Source of the DNA: Azospirillum thermophilum
Lineage (GTDB): Bacteria > Pseudomonadota > Alphaproteobacteria > Azospirillales > Azospirillaceae
Length of the DNA: 64,000 nucleotides
Direction: 5' to 3'
Assembly (NCBI RefSeq): GCF_003130795.1
Contig: NZ_CP029352.1
Location: forward strand, 784,001 to 848,000
Shown here: positions 35,664 to 44,362 of the stretch, in pieces
Position numbering within the stretch: position 1 is the stretch's first letter
Layout: every line of letters begins with the position of its first letter
The notes under the pieces: generated by a model
What the model saw: only the letters and a program-made list of their open reading frames with translations
Told to the model about the DNA's origin: nothing
Database searches by the model: none
Translations under genes and position numbers: made by a program

Positions 35664-36764
35664 ATGACGAAACGACTCGCTCTCAGCCTCATCGGCGCCG
35701 TTGCGGCTGTCGCGATCGCGGGGCCTGCTCTGGCTCAGGCCAAGAAGCCGGTCAACATCTACATCTGGAACGACTACCTCGGCGACAACACCCTGGCCGA
35801 CTTCGGCAAGGCCACCGGATACGACACCAAGGTCGACCTCTACGACAGCCTGGAGTTGCTGGAGCAGAAGGTGCTGGTCGGCAAGTCCGGCTATGACGTG
35901 ATCGTTCCGACCGCCGAGCCGACCCTGTCGCGCATGATCCAGGCGAAGGTCGTCGCCCCGCTCGACAAGTCGAAGATCCCGAACCTGAAGAACGTCGACC
36001 CGAAGGTCCTGAAGCTGCTGGAGAATTCCGACCCCGGCAACAAGTTCGCCGTGCCCTATCTCGGCGGCACCGTCGGCATCGCCATCATCCCGGAGAAGAT
36101 CAAGGCCGTCGCCCCCGACGTCCCGCTCGACAGCTGGGACCTGATCTTCAAGCCGGAGGTGGCGAAGAAGGTCGCGGCCTGCGGCATCACCGTCATGGAT
36201 TCGGCGATCGACGTGATCCCGTCGGTCCTCAACTACCTCGGTCTCGACCCGAACTCCGAGAAGAAGGAGGATCTGGACAAGGTCGAGAAGACGCTGATGG
36301 CCGTCCGCCCCTACATCAAGCAGTTCGTCACCGGCCAGAACATCAACATCCTGGCTGCCGGCGATGCCTGCGTGGTAATGGCCTACAACGGCGACGCCAT
36401 CCAGGGCGCCGCCCGCGCCGCCGAAGCCAAGAGCGCCAAGGTCGAGTTCGTCACGCCGAAGGAAGGCGTCCAGGTGTGGTGGGACACCCTGGCGGTTCCG
36501 GCCGACGCGCCGAACAAGGACGGAGCCTACAGCTACATCAACTTCGTTCTTGATCCGGCCAACATGGCGGGGATCTCCAACAAGGTCAGCTATGCGAACG
36601 CCGTTCCGGCCTCGCTGGCGTCGATCGACCCGGAGATCAAGGGCAACCCGGCCATCTTCCTGCCGGAGGACAGCAAGGTGAAGCTGTTCTCGCTGAAGCA
36701 GGTGAAGCAGGCCACCGACCGTGCCCGCACCCGTGTCTGGACCAAGGTCAAGACCGGCAAGTAA
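35664..36764 (+). CDS. potF: Polyamine (putrescine) ABC transporter substrate-binding protein
   Basis: The 366-residue periplasmic protein has a signal peptide (MTKRLALSLIGAVAAVAIAG, cleaved after ALAQA), then VNIYIWNDYLGDNTLADFGK, the PotF/PotD opening. Binding-site features include YDVIVPTAEPTLSRMI, YLGGTVGIAI, the SWDLIFKPEVAKKV motif and AGDACVVMAYNGDA. It captures putrescine or a related polyamine. GGTCGGGGGAC lies before ATG 35664. A hairpin separates it from potG, which usually raises binding-protein mRNA over the permease genes. Confidence 0.95.
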   Translation: MTKRLALSLIGAVAAVAIAGPALAQAKKPVNIYIWNDYLGDNTLADFGKATGYDTKVDLYDSLELLEQKVLVGKSGYDVIVPTAEPTLSRMIQAKVVAPLDKSKIPNLKNVDPKVLKLLENSDPGNKFAVPYLGGTVGIAIIPEKIKAVAPDVPLDSWDLIFKPEVAKKVAACGITVMDSAIDVIPSVLNYLGLDPNSEKKEDLDKVEKTLMAVRPYIKQFVTGQNINILAAGDACVVMAYNGDAIQGAARAAEAKSAKVEFVTPKEGVQVWWDTLAVPADAPNKDGAYSYINFVLDPANMAGISNKVSYANAVPASLASIDPEIKGNPAIFLPEDSKVKLFSLKQVKQATDRARTRVWTKVKTGK

Positions 36765-36788
36765 CCGCGATCCGATGACGTGCCGCCG

Positions 36789-36820
36789 CGCCCTGGTCGA
36801 TCCTTGGATCGGCCGGGGCG
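36789..36820 (+). promoter_or_regulatory. Stem-loop between potF and potG
   Basis: CGCCCTGGTCGATCC and GGATCGGCCGGGGCG pair along all 15 positions (two as G-U) around a 2-base TT turn, so the real loop is slightly larger. No U-run. Such hairpins protect upstream binding-protein mRNA from 3' decay and lower downstream expression. Confidence 0.6.
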
Positions 36821-36854
36821 TTGCATTAGGTGGCATTCCTGCAAGAGGACCCCG

Positions 36855-38003
36855 ATGGCTGGCCAGCCGATTCGCAAGCCCGTGCGCCTGGACCCGTGGA
36901 GGGACCCGGAGCAGACCCCCTACGTTCGCATCGAGAAGGTGACGAAGCGGTTCGGCGATTTCGTCGCCGTGGACGAGGTCAGCCTGTCGATCTACCGCAA
37001 CGAGTTCTTCGCCCTGCTGGGCGGCTCGGGCTCCGGCAAGACGACCCTGCTGCGCATGCTGGCAGGCTTCGAGCAGCCGACCGAGGGCAAGATCTTCATC
37101 GACGGCGTCGACATGGCGGGCATCCCGCCCTATGACCGGCCGGTCAACATGATGTTCCAATCCTACGCGCTGTTCCCCCACATGACGGTGGAGCAGAACG
37201 TCGCCTTCGGACTGAAGCAGGACCGGGTGCCGAAGGCCGAGATCCGCGAGCGGGTGGCGGAAATGCTTGCCATGGTGCAGCTCGCCCCCTTCGCCAAGCG
37301 CCGTCCGCACCAGCTCTCCGGCGGCCAGCGCCAGCGCGTGGCGCTGGCCCGCTCCCTGGTCAAGCGCCCCAAGCTGCTTCTGCTGGACGAGCCGCTCGGC
37401 GCGCTCGACAAGAAGCTGCGGGAGAAGACGCAGTTCGAGCTGGTGAACATCCAGGAAAAGCTGGGCGTCACCTTCGTGGTCGTGACCCACGACCAGGAAG
37501 AGGCGATGACCATGTCCAGCCGCATCGCGGTGATGAACCATGGCGTGATCGCCCAGGTCGGCACGCCGACCGAGATCTACGAATATCCGCAGTCGCGCTT
37601 CGTGGCGGAGTTCATCGGCTCCATCAACATGTTCAAGGGCGTGGTCCGCGAGGTCGAATCCGACCATGTGCTGATCGAGTCCGAGGAAGCCGGCTGCGAG
37701 CTCTACATCAACCAGGGCGTCCCCGTGCCGGTCGACACGCCGGTCTCGGTCGCCGTGCGGCCTGAGAAGATCGCGCTGTCCAAGGAGCCGCCGGACAGCA
37801 ACGGCCGCAACACGGCCCGCGGCATCGTCCGCGAGATCGCCTATCTCGGCGACGTGTCGATCTTCCTGGTCGAACTGAACACCGGCAAGACGGTGCGGGT
37901 GACCGCGCCCAACGTGCTGCGCCGTACCGACATGCCGATCACCTGGGAGGACGAGGTGTATCTGACCTGGCGTCCCTTTGCCGGCGTGGTGCTGCTGCAA
38001 TGA
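36855..38003 (+). CDS. potG: Polyamine ABC transporter ATP-binding protein
   Basis: The 382-residue ATPase has Walker A LGGSGSGKTTLLRMLAGFEQ, a Q-loop (NMMFQSYALFPHMTV), the signature LSGGQRQRVALARSL, Walker B LLLLDEPLGALD, and a C-terminal TOBE domain (SVAVRPEKIALSKEPPDSNG). ATG 36855 is used; an in-frame ATG at 36780 would run through the intergenic hairpin. It ends in a four-base ATGA overlap with potH. Confidence 0.95.
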   Translation: MAGQPIRKPVRLDPWRDPEQTPYVRIEKVTKRFGDFVAVDEVSLSIYRNEFFALLGGSGSGKTTLLRMLAGFEQPTEGKIFIDGVDMAGIPPYDRPVNMMFQSYALFPHMTVEQNVAFGLKQDRVPKAEIRERVAEMLAMVQLAPFAKRRPHQLSGGQRQRVALARSLVKRPKLLLLDEPLGALDKKLREKTQFELVNIQEKLGVTFVVVTHDQEEAMTMSSRIAVMNHGVIAQVGTPTEIYEYPQSRFVAEFIGSINMFKGVVREVESDHVLIESEEAGCELYINQGVPVPVDTPVSVAVRPEKIALSKEPPDSNGRNTARGIVREIAYLGDVSIFLVELNTGKTVRVTAPNVLRRTDMPITWEDEVYLTWRPFAGVVLLQ

Positions 38004-38932
38004 CGAAACTCGCCCATCTCCTGCACCGGGTCGGTCTGTGGGGCCGCGGGGTCGTGGTCGCCGTTCCGTATCTCTGGCTGCTGCTGTTCTTCCTGGTGCC
38101 GTTTCTCATCGTGTTCGGCATCAGCTTCTCCGAATCCATCATCGCCCAGCCGCCCTACGCGCCGCTGTTCGACTGGCTGCGCGACGAGGAAGCCGGCACG
38201 ACCAAGCTGCAGGTTCTGCTGAACCTGACCAATTACCTGCGGCTGCTGGGCGACGACCTCTACCTGCTGGCCTACCTGAACTCGGTCAGGATCGCGCTGG
38301 TCACGACGCTGCTCTGCCTGCTGATCGGCTATCCGATGGCCTATGCCATCGCCAAGGCCGACCCGGCACGTCGCGGCCCGCTGATGATGCTGGTGATCCT
38401 GCCCTTCTGGACCAGCTTCCTGATCCGCATCTATGCCTGGATCGGCATCCTGAAGTCGAACGGGGTGATCAGCAACCTGCTGGAGTGGCTGGGCATCACC
38501 GCCGGTCCGGTCGAGATCCTCTATTCGGACTGGGCCGTCTACATCGGCATGACCTACTGCTATCTGCCCTTCATGGTGCTGCCGCTCTATTCCACGCTGG
38601 AGAAGATGGACCCGACCCTGCTGGAGGCGGCGGCCGACCTCGGCTGCCGTCCATTCAAGGCCTTCCTGACGGTGACGCTGCCGCTGTCCATTCCCGGCAT
38701 CGTCGCCGGTTCGCTGCTGGTCTTCATCCCGGCGGTCGGCGAGTTCGTGACGCCGGAACTGCTCGGCGGGCCGGACACGCTGATGATCGGGCGCGTCCTG
38801 TGGAACGAGTTCTTCGCCAACCGCGACTGGCCGGTGGCCTCGGCGGTGGCGATCGCGCTGCTGCTGTTCCTGGTGGTGCCGATCATGGTGTTCCAGCATG
38901 TGCAGGGCAAGCAGGCGGAGGCTGATCGATGA
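38000..38932 (+). CDS. potH: Polyamine ABC transporter permease 1
   Basis: The 310-residue inner-membrane permease has six main hydrophobic segments. After VAVPYLWLLLFFLVPFLIVF comes a periplasmic loop, then the binding-protein-dependent transport signature EAAADLGCRPFKAFLTVTLP, which docks PotG. PFWTSFLIRIYAWIGIL is typical of PotB/PotH. Overlaps potG and potI by four bases each. Confidence 0.95.
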   Translation: MTKLAHLLHRVGLWGRGVVVAVPYLWLLLFFLVPFLIVFGISFSESIIAQPPYAPLFDWLRDEEAGTTKLQVLLNLTNYLRLLGDDLYLLAYLNSVRIALVTTLLCLLIGYPMAYAIAKADPARRGPLMMLVILPFWTSFLIRIYAWIGILKSNGVISNLLEWLGITAGPVEILYSDWAVYIGMTYCYLPFMVLPLYSTLEKMDPTLLEAAADLGCRPFKAFLTVTLPLSIPGIVAGSLLVFIPAVGEFVTPELLGGPDTLMIGRVLWNEFFANRDWPVASAVAIALLLFLVVPIMVFQHVQGKQAEADR

Positions 38933-39762
38933 AACGGATGGGCTCGCTCGCCTGGGCGCTGTGGTTCGGCTACGCCTTCCTTTACGTGCCGATCGCGCTT
39001 CTTGTGCTCTACTCCTTCAACGAATCGCGCCTGGTCACGGTGTGGAGCGGCTTCTCGACCAAATGGTATGTCGAGCTGTTCCATAACGAAGCCCTGCTGG
39101 AGGCGGCCGGCCTGTCGCTGGAGGTGGCCGCGGTGTCGGCGACCTTCTCCGTCATCCTCGGCACCATTGCCGGCTTGGCGCTTGCCCGTTTCGGGCGGTT
39201 TCGCGGGCGGACGCTGTTCGGTGGCATGATCACCGCCCCGCTGGTGATGCCGGAGGTGATCACCGGCCTGTCCCTGCTGCTGCTGTTCGTCGCCATGGAG
39301 CAGATGATCGGCTGGCCGGACGGTCGCGGCGTCACCACGATCACCATCGCCCACACCACCTTCACCATGGCCTATGTGGCCGTCATCATCCAGTCGCGTC
39401 TGGTCAGCATGGACGGCAGCCTGGAGGAGGCGGCGATGGACCTGGGCGCCCGCCCGGCGAAGGTCTTCTTCGTCATCACGCTGCCGATCATCCTGCCGGC
39501 GATCGTCTCCGGCTGGCTGCTGGCCTTCACCCTGTCGCTGGACGACGTGGTGGTGGCGAGCTTCGTCTCCGGCCCCGGATCCACGACGCTGCCGATGGTC
39601 ATCTTCTCCAGTGTGAAGTTCGGCATCAGCCCACAGATCAATGCTTTGGCAACCTTGATGGTTCTGGTCGTGGCGACCGGAATCTTCATCGCGAGCATCG
39701 TCCTGGCGCGGCAGGAAAGGCAGAAAAAACGCGACGAGCAGATGGCGATACAGATGGGATAA
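38929..39762 (+). CDS. potI: Polyamine ABC transporter permease 2
   Basis: The 277-residue partner permease starts MKRMGSLAWALWFGYAFLYV, continues with LYSFNESRLVTVWSGFSTKW, and carries the docking motif EEAAMDLGARPAKVFFVITL and SLDDVVVASFVSGPGSTTLP, as in PotC/PotI. It ends with a basic cytoplasmic tail (ERQKKRDEQ). A GC-rich hairpin follows the stop. Confidence 0.95.
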   Translation: MKRMGSLAWALWFGYAFLYVPIALLVLYSFNESRLVTVWSGFSTKWYVELFHNEALLEAAGLSLEVAAVSATFSVILGTIAGLALARFGRFRGRTLFGGMITAPLVMPEVITGLSLLLLFVAMEQMIGWPDGRGVTTITIAHTTFTMAYVAVIIQSRLVSMDGSLEEAAMDLGARPAKVFFVITLPIILPAIVSGWLLAFTLSLDDVVVASFVSGPGSTTLPMVIFSSVKFGISPQINALATLMVLVVATGIFIASIVLARQERQKKRDEQMAIQMG

Positions 39763-39775
39763 GCCTTCGGTGTTG

Positions 39776-39806
39776 CTGGCGGCGGCGGTCCCTCTGCTGC
39801 CGCCGG
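39776..39806 (+). terminator. Hairpin after potI
   Basis: CTGGCGGCGGCGG (39776-39788) and CTGCTGCCGCCGG (39794-39806) pair along 13 positions, three as G-U, with a 5-base loop. It lies 13 bases after the potI stop and lacks a T-run, so it may act with Rho or as a 3' stabiliser. Confidence 0.55.
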
Positions 39807-40189
39807 TAGCGCGGAAGAACGGCATCTGCTATCATGGCTTCATCGACAACAGCGAATGAGGCCGTATCATGTTGGCCGTCCTATGGTTCCCGATCCTGCG
39901 ACTTGGTTTTGCGAACACCTTTTCCCTGGGCCGCGCTCCGCGCCCCTACAGCTATCGCCCGCCGTCCGGCCGCTGACCTTCGCCTCCACGGCGGCCCCTC
40001 CGCGCCACGCCGGCGCGCTTTCGGCGACATCCCCTGATCGCACGCTTCCTGTACCGAAGACAGCCCCGGTTGCCAAACCCGGCGACCCGTGGTTAGGGTG
40101 AAACGGAGGAGCGGGGTCGACCCTCTCCACGAACAACCGATCCAGGCCAGCGTTCAAAGGCCATCAATCTGGGGGTGGGGGACCGAGGC
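39807..40189. other. Gene-free stretch between potI and aguA
   Basis: Short open frames here (up to ~95 codons on either strand) have no ribosome-binding site in front and read as Pro/Arg/Ala-rich noise. I see no clear promoter. It presumably holds the start signals of the agmatine deiminase gene, whose ATG at 40190 follows GGGG at 8 bases. Confidence 0.4.
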
Positions 40190-41209
40190 ATGACGATCAC
40201 GCCGGCCGCGCAGGGCTTTTACATGCCGGGCGAATGGGCCCGCCACACCGGCTGTTGGATGGCTTGGCCGTGCCGGCCGGAGACTTGGCCGGAAGGCGCT
40301 TTCGACGGCGCCTGCGAGGCCTATGCCGAAGTGGCACGCTCGATCGCCCGGTTCGAGCCCGTGACCATGGTCTGCGATCCCGCCGACGTGGCGGAGGCAT
40401 CCCTTGCCTGCGGGCCGGGTGTCCAGATCCTGTCTCTGCCGATCAGCGATTCCTGGATCCGCGACACCGGCCCCAGCTTCGTCATCGACGGCAAGGGCGG
40501 GCTGGCCGGCGTCCATTGGCGCTTCAACGCCTGGGGCGGCAACTATCCGGAGTGCGAAGAGGACCAGAAGGTCGGCGGACTGCTCCTCGACCATCTGAGC
40601 CTTCCGGCCTTCTCCGCGCCGCTGGTGATGGAAGGGGGCTCCTTCCATGTCGATGGCGAAGGCACCCTGTTGACCACCGAGCAGTGCCTGCTGAACCCCA
40701 ACCGCAATCCGGGCTTGAGCCGCGAAGAGATCGAACGGCAGCTCAAGGACCATCTCGGCGTTTCCACCATCATCTGGCTGGGGGAGGGGTACCAGGATGA
40801 CGAGACCGACGGCCATATCGACGAGATCGCTCTGTTCGTCCGCCCCGGCGTCGTGATGGCGATCACCACCGACGATCCGGGTGACGCGAACTTCAAGGCT
40901 TTCCAGGACAATCTCGACCGGTTGAAGCGCGCCCGCGACGCGCGGGGGCGGGAACTCGAGGTGATCGAGGTGCGGCAGCCCGCCCGCCGTGACGAGAACG
41001 GCGTCCGTCTGACGCTCTCCTACACGAACCTCTACATCGCCAATGGCGGGATCGTCATGCCGGCCTTCGAAGACCCGGCCGACGATGAGGCCTATCGTAC
41101 CGTCCGCAAAGCCTTCCCTGATCGCGAGGTCGTCCAGGTCCCGGCGCTCGACATCGTGCGCGGCGGCGGTGGCATCCACTGCATCACCCAGCAGCAGCCG
41201 GAACCGTAA
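40190..41209 (+). CDS. aguA: Agmatine deiminase
   Basis: This 339-residue cytoplasmic enzyme of the pentein fold converts agmatine to N-carbamoylputrescine and ammonia. YMPGEWARHTGCWMAWPCRP is the family start. SWIRDTGPSFVID, FNAWGGNYPECEED, EGGSFHVDGEGTLLTTEQCL and DETDGHIDEIALFVRPG supply the catalytic Asp, Glu and His residues. GGGGIHCITQQQP at the C-terminus holds the nucleophilic Cys. It follows the pot transporter genes, fitting polyamine uptake and breakdown. No N-carbamoylputrescine amidase (aguB) is in the window. Confidence 0.95.
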   Translation: MTITPAAQGFYMPGEWARHTGCWMAWPCRPETWPEGAFDGACEAYAEVARSIARFEPVTMVCDPADVAEASLACGPGVQILSLPISDSWIRDTGPSFVIDGKGGLAGVHWRFNAWGGNYPECEEDQKVGGLLLDHLSLPAFSAPLVMEGGSFHVDGEGTLLTTEQCLLNPNRNPGLSREEIERQLKDHLGVSTIIWLGEGYQDDETDGHIDEIALFVRPGVVMAITTDDPGDANFKAFQDNLDRLKRARDARGRELEVIEVRQPARRDENGVRLTLSYTNLYIANGGIVMPAFEDPADDEAYRTVRKAFPDREVVQVPALDIVRGGGGIHCITQQQPEP

Positions 41210-41300
41210 GGTCCGGCCTCTCTCCCGCTTTCCCCAACCCATCCGACCTGACCCGTTCGGTGCCGATGCGCGCCGCGATGCCTGTCGCCTTTGTCGTATT

Positions 41301-41326
41301 GTATAGGACAACAACTTGACCTATAC
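41301..41326. promoter_or_regulatory. Inverted repeat upstream of the second chemoreceptor gene
   Basis: GTATAGG and CCTATAC are perfect 7-bp arms with a 12-base spacer, in an AT-rich island 33-58 bases before the chemotaxis gene. It may be an operator overlapping the promoter. The factor is unknown. Confidence 0.45.
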
Positions 41327-41358
41327 GTAAGAAAAAAGCATCAAACAGGGAGGATGGA

Positions 41359-42990
41359 ATGGTTGCGGTGCAAGATTATGACCCTCTGCCATTCGAAAAT
41401 ACCAAGACGGTGGCGGATGGCAGCCGGCCTCACAAGGAGCGCGAACGCTCTCTGGCGACCGTCTTGCCACCGCAGGGCGATGGCGCCGCCGAAGCCCTGC
41501 GGGAACGCAAGCGCCTGCTCCTGAAGAGCGTCGGGGCGACGACGGTTCCGACCATCGGTGCCGTCGTTCTGGTGCTGGGCGCCTTCTGGGGGCGGGTAGC
41601 TCCTGCGGCGATCCTTGGCTGGGCAGCCGTGACGCTGGCCGTTGCGCTCTTCCGCTTCGCGGTGATCCGCCGGGCCCGCGGTCGGGCTGGCGAGGCGGAT
41701 GTGCTGGAGACCGCCCATCGCCGGACGATGATCGGCACGGGCCTTGCCGGTCTGATGTGGATTGTCGGCGTCCCGCTCTTCGCGGGCGGCGGGTCGGACG
41801 GAATGGTACTGGCCTTCCTCTATCTGATCCTGTGCTGTGCCGGGACCATCTCGCTGTCGGTCTACCGGCCGGCGTTCCTGCTGTTCGTGCCGGGAATCAT
41901 GGGGACGTTGATCGTTACCTTCACGGTGCGCGCCGCGACGGATCCGGCCGACCTTGCCAGTTCGTCCGCCGTTGCCGTCGCGCTCACGCTGATGACGGTG
42001 GTGCTGTTCCGGCTTGCCCGCCAGACCGATGAACAGCTCGGCCAATCGTTGGCGCTGAACCATCAGAACGCCGGGTTGGTGGCGGATCTCACCGCGAGCC
42101 AGAGCCGGACGGAGGAGGAGACGCGCCGCCAGATCCGCCGGCGGGAGGAGTTGGAGCGGCTGGCCCTGGAGTTCGAGCGCGACGTCTCCGGGATCATGGC
42201 CGATGCCGATGGAGCGGGCAGCGACCTGATCGAGCGGGCCGAGCGCGCCCGCCGCGCAACCTCGGACACGCTCGCCGACGCCGGGGCCGTCGCCTCCGGC
42301 GTCGCCGCGGTGGCGGAGCGTATCGCCGAACTCACCGCCATGGCCGCCCGTCTGTCCCAGTCGATGACGACCGTCAGCGGCGAGGTTGCCGGCGCAGCCG
42401 ACATTGCCCGCGAGGCCGTCGATGGCCTCGACCGCACCAACGAGACGATGGGAGCGATGACCGAGGCATCGCATCGCATCGGGGAGATCGTCTCGCTGAT
42501 CGCGGTGATCGCTCGGCAGACGAACCTGCTCGCCCTCAATGCGACCATCGAGGCGACGCGGGCCGGGGAAGCGGGAAAGGGCTTCGCCGTGGTCGCGGCG
42601 GAGGTAAAGAACCTGGCCGACCAGACGGAGCGGGCGTCGCGCGAGGTCACAGCCCATCTTGGTCATATTCAGGCGATCACCGCCGAGGCGGCGCAGGCGA
42701 TCAACGGTATCGGCACCACCGTCTACCGGATCAACGAGATCGCCGAGAACGTCGTCCGCAGCGTCCACGGCCAGGAAGGCCTCACCGCGTCCATTGGACG
42801 GGACCTGCAGCGGATCGCGGGTGAGGCCGCAGAGGTCGGCGGCACCGTTTCCCGCCTGGACCGCGCCGTAACCGAGGCGACGCGCGCCGCCGACGCCATG
42901 ACGGGATCAGCCGGCACGCTGGCGGCGATGGCGGGCGAGACGATGACACGGATCCGCAGTTTCCTGGTTGGGGTGAAGCGGCTTCAGTAG
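41359..42990 (+). CDS. Methyl-accepting chemotaxis-type protein with multi-helix membrane sensor
   Basis: The 543-residue protein has a cytoplasmic N-terminus, then about six hydrophobic segments (residues ~55-220) with only short loops between them and no periplasmic Cache domain. The rest is a coiled-coil region and an MCP signalling domain whose tip reads [20 protein letters not shown], then [20 protein letters not shown]. No HAMP domain is obvious. The receptor probably senses within the membrane (redox, proton motive force or a lipid-soluble cue). GGGAGGA precedes ATG 41359. It stands alone as a transcription unit. Confidence 0.9.
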   Translation: MVAVQDYDPLPFENTKTVADGSRPHKERERSLATVLPPQGDGAAEALRERKRLLLKSVGATTVPTIGAVVLVLGAFWGRVAPAAILGWAAVTLAVALFRFAVIRRARGRAGEADVLETAHRRTMIGTGLAGLMWIVGVPLFAGGGSDGMVLAFLYLILCCAGTISLSVYRPAFLLFVPGIMGTLIVTFTVRAATDPADLASSSAVAVALTLMTVVLFRLARQTDEQLGQSLALNHQNAGLVADLTASQSRTEEETRRQIRRREELERLALEFERDVSGIMADADGAGSDLIERAERARRATSDTLADAGAVASGVAAVAERIAELTAMAARLSQSMTTVSGEVAGAADIAREAVDGLDRTNETMGAMTEASHRIGEIVSLIAVIARQTNLLALNATIEATRAGEAGKGFAVVAAEVKNLADQTERASREVTAHLGHIQAITAEAAQAINGIGTTVYRINEIAENVVRSVHGQEGLTASIGRDLQRIAGEAAEVGGTVSRLDRAVTEATRAADAMTGSAGTLAAMAGETMTRIRSFLVGVKRLQ

Positions 42991-43050
42991 CCGGGAAAAT
43001 TTTGCCGGGCGCCCCTTGTAAGCCCTCTTTCGCGGGCGTACTCTCTTAAT

Positions 43051-43350
43051 ATGCAGTTCAATCCGACCATAGCCCCGCAGATGGCGAAGCCGATCCCGCC
43101 GGTCACCCCGGCGGCTCAGCTTGCTCTGTCGCCCGCGGTGCAGGCGGCCCAGCAGACGACTCAGACGGTCCGGACGCAGACGCTCCAGGCACCGCAGGCA
43201 GCCGGCAAGTCGGAACAGTCACGCGATACCCGCAGCAGCACACAAAACGGCCAGTCGCTGGATACGCAAGCCGCTGCAGTGACCGCCAGCGTGAACAACC
43301 GCGGCTATGGCTTGCGCCAGCGCGGTTCGCTGCTGGACGTCTCCGTCTGA
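43051..43350 (+). CDS. Small hypothetical protein, 99 aa, Gln/Thr/Ala-rich
   Basis: A soluble, probably disordered protein: MQFNPTIAPQMAKPIPPVTP, then AQQTTQTVRTQTLQAPQAAG and an ordered-looking tail NNRGYGLRQRGSLLDVSV. No signal peptide or membrane segment. Codon use fits the neighbourhood, and the frame is intact up to the insertion-sequence region. Function unknown; the RG-rich tail may be the conserved part. Confidence 0.55.
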   Translation: MQFNPTIAPQMAKPIPPVTPAAQLALSPAVQAAQQTTQTVRTQTLQAPQAAGKSEQSRDTRSSTQNGQSLDTQAAAVTASVNNRGYGLRQRGSLLDVSV

Positions 43351-43768
43351 CCTCACGACACTGATTTCGGCCGGATCAAGGACAGCCGGATTGCCCCATT
43401 CCCAGAAGTGGCTTAGCCCGCTACGAATGCTGCTTGCTTTTGGAAAAGTTGGCTGGGGCGCCAGGATTCCCAGCCAGACGGCGTGGTGTTCTCCTGAAAC
43501 CCGCATGAATCCTGGATTCCGGGCGGCTCGGTTCCGGATGTGGGTCCGCGGTGTGGGGCAGTCAAGCGTACAGTTTGTGGGACAGCGTGGAGCTGGCCTG
43601 CGCACAGCATCAGCCGCACGCTGTGCTTGGGCGCTGAGGCCAGCATGCAAGCAGGCTGCTCGCTGGCTGGCCGCGTAAACGGGCCGTCAAGGCGGGTTTG
43701 CTCGGGGTCAGCCGGAGATCATCTTCAGCCTTCCCCGGTAATGCACTATAGACCCACCACCGGAAACG
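43351..43768. other. Gene-free stretch between the small CDS and the IS cluster
   Basis: No convincing gene. The region is GC-poorer than its left neighbour and probably consists of decayed mobile-element flank. Open frames on both strands are short and lack ribosome-binding sites. Confidence 0.4.
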
Positions 43769-44362
43769 GGAGCTATGCGGGAAACTGGGTGACGGTCTGG
43801 TCAGGCGGCGTTCTGTGACGCGGGCTCGGTGACCTCGATGCCGTTGCGGAATGTGACGCCCTGGATCACCTTGGGCAACTGGTTTTCGCCTTGCAGGCGG
43901 CGCCAAGTCTTGGCGGCGGCGGTGATCAGCTTGAAGACCATCAGCTTGGCGGTTTCCTGCGACAGCGCCCCTTTGGTGCGAACGGTCCGGTGGCGGACGG
44001 TAGCGAACACGCTTTCAATGGGATTGGTGGTCCGGATGTGGTCCCAGTGCTCGGCGGGGAAGTCATAGAAGGCGAGCAGCGCCTCGCGGTCCTTGGTCAA
44101 GCACTCGACCGCCTTGGCGTGCTTGGCCGCATACTTCTTTGCGAACGTCGCCAGGGCGGTTTGCGCCGTCTCCCGATCCGGGGCCATCCAGATCTCGCGC
44201 AGGTCCTGCTTCATCGCGGGCTGCACGGACTTGGCCACCTTGTTGGGAACATTGTTCGTTTTGTGTTGCCAGCAGCGCTGATGCCGGGTGGTCGGGAAGA
44301 CCGCCTCCAGCGCCTTCCAGAAGCCCAGCGCTCCGTCGGCGACGGCGAGTTCGGGGGCGATG
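43769..44362 (-). pseudogene. IS256-family transposase (copy A), C-terminal part
   Basis: Codons from 44362 down to the stop at 43801 encode PELAVADGALGFWKALEAVF, HQRCWQHKTNNVPNKVAKSV, NPIESVFATVRHRTVRTKGA and the tail IEVTEPASQNAA: the last ~187 residues of a mutator-type DDE transposase. It is cut at 44362 by IS256 copy B. Joining base 45678 leftward to 44354 (dropping one GGGCGATG copy) restores RGLTIAPELAVADG in frame. The element end is near GGAGCTATGCGGG at 43769. Confidence 0.9.

Noticed and set aside
39834..40101. Small plus-strand open frames between potI and aguA
   Set aside because: No ribosome-binding site, Pro/Arg/Ala-rich content, and no family likeness.
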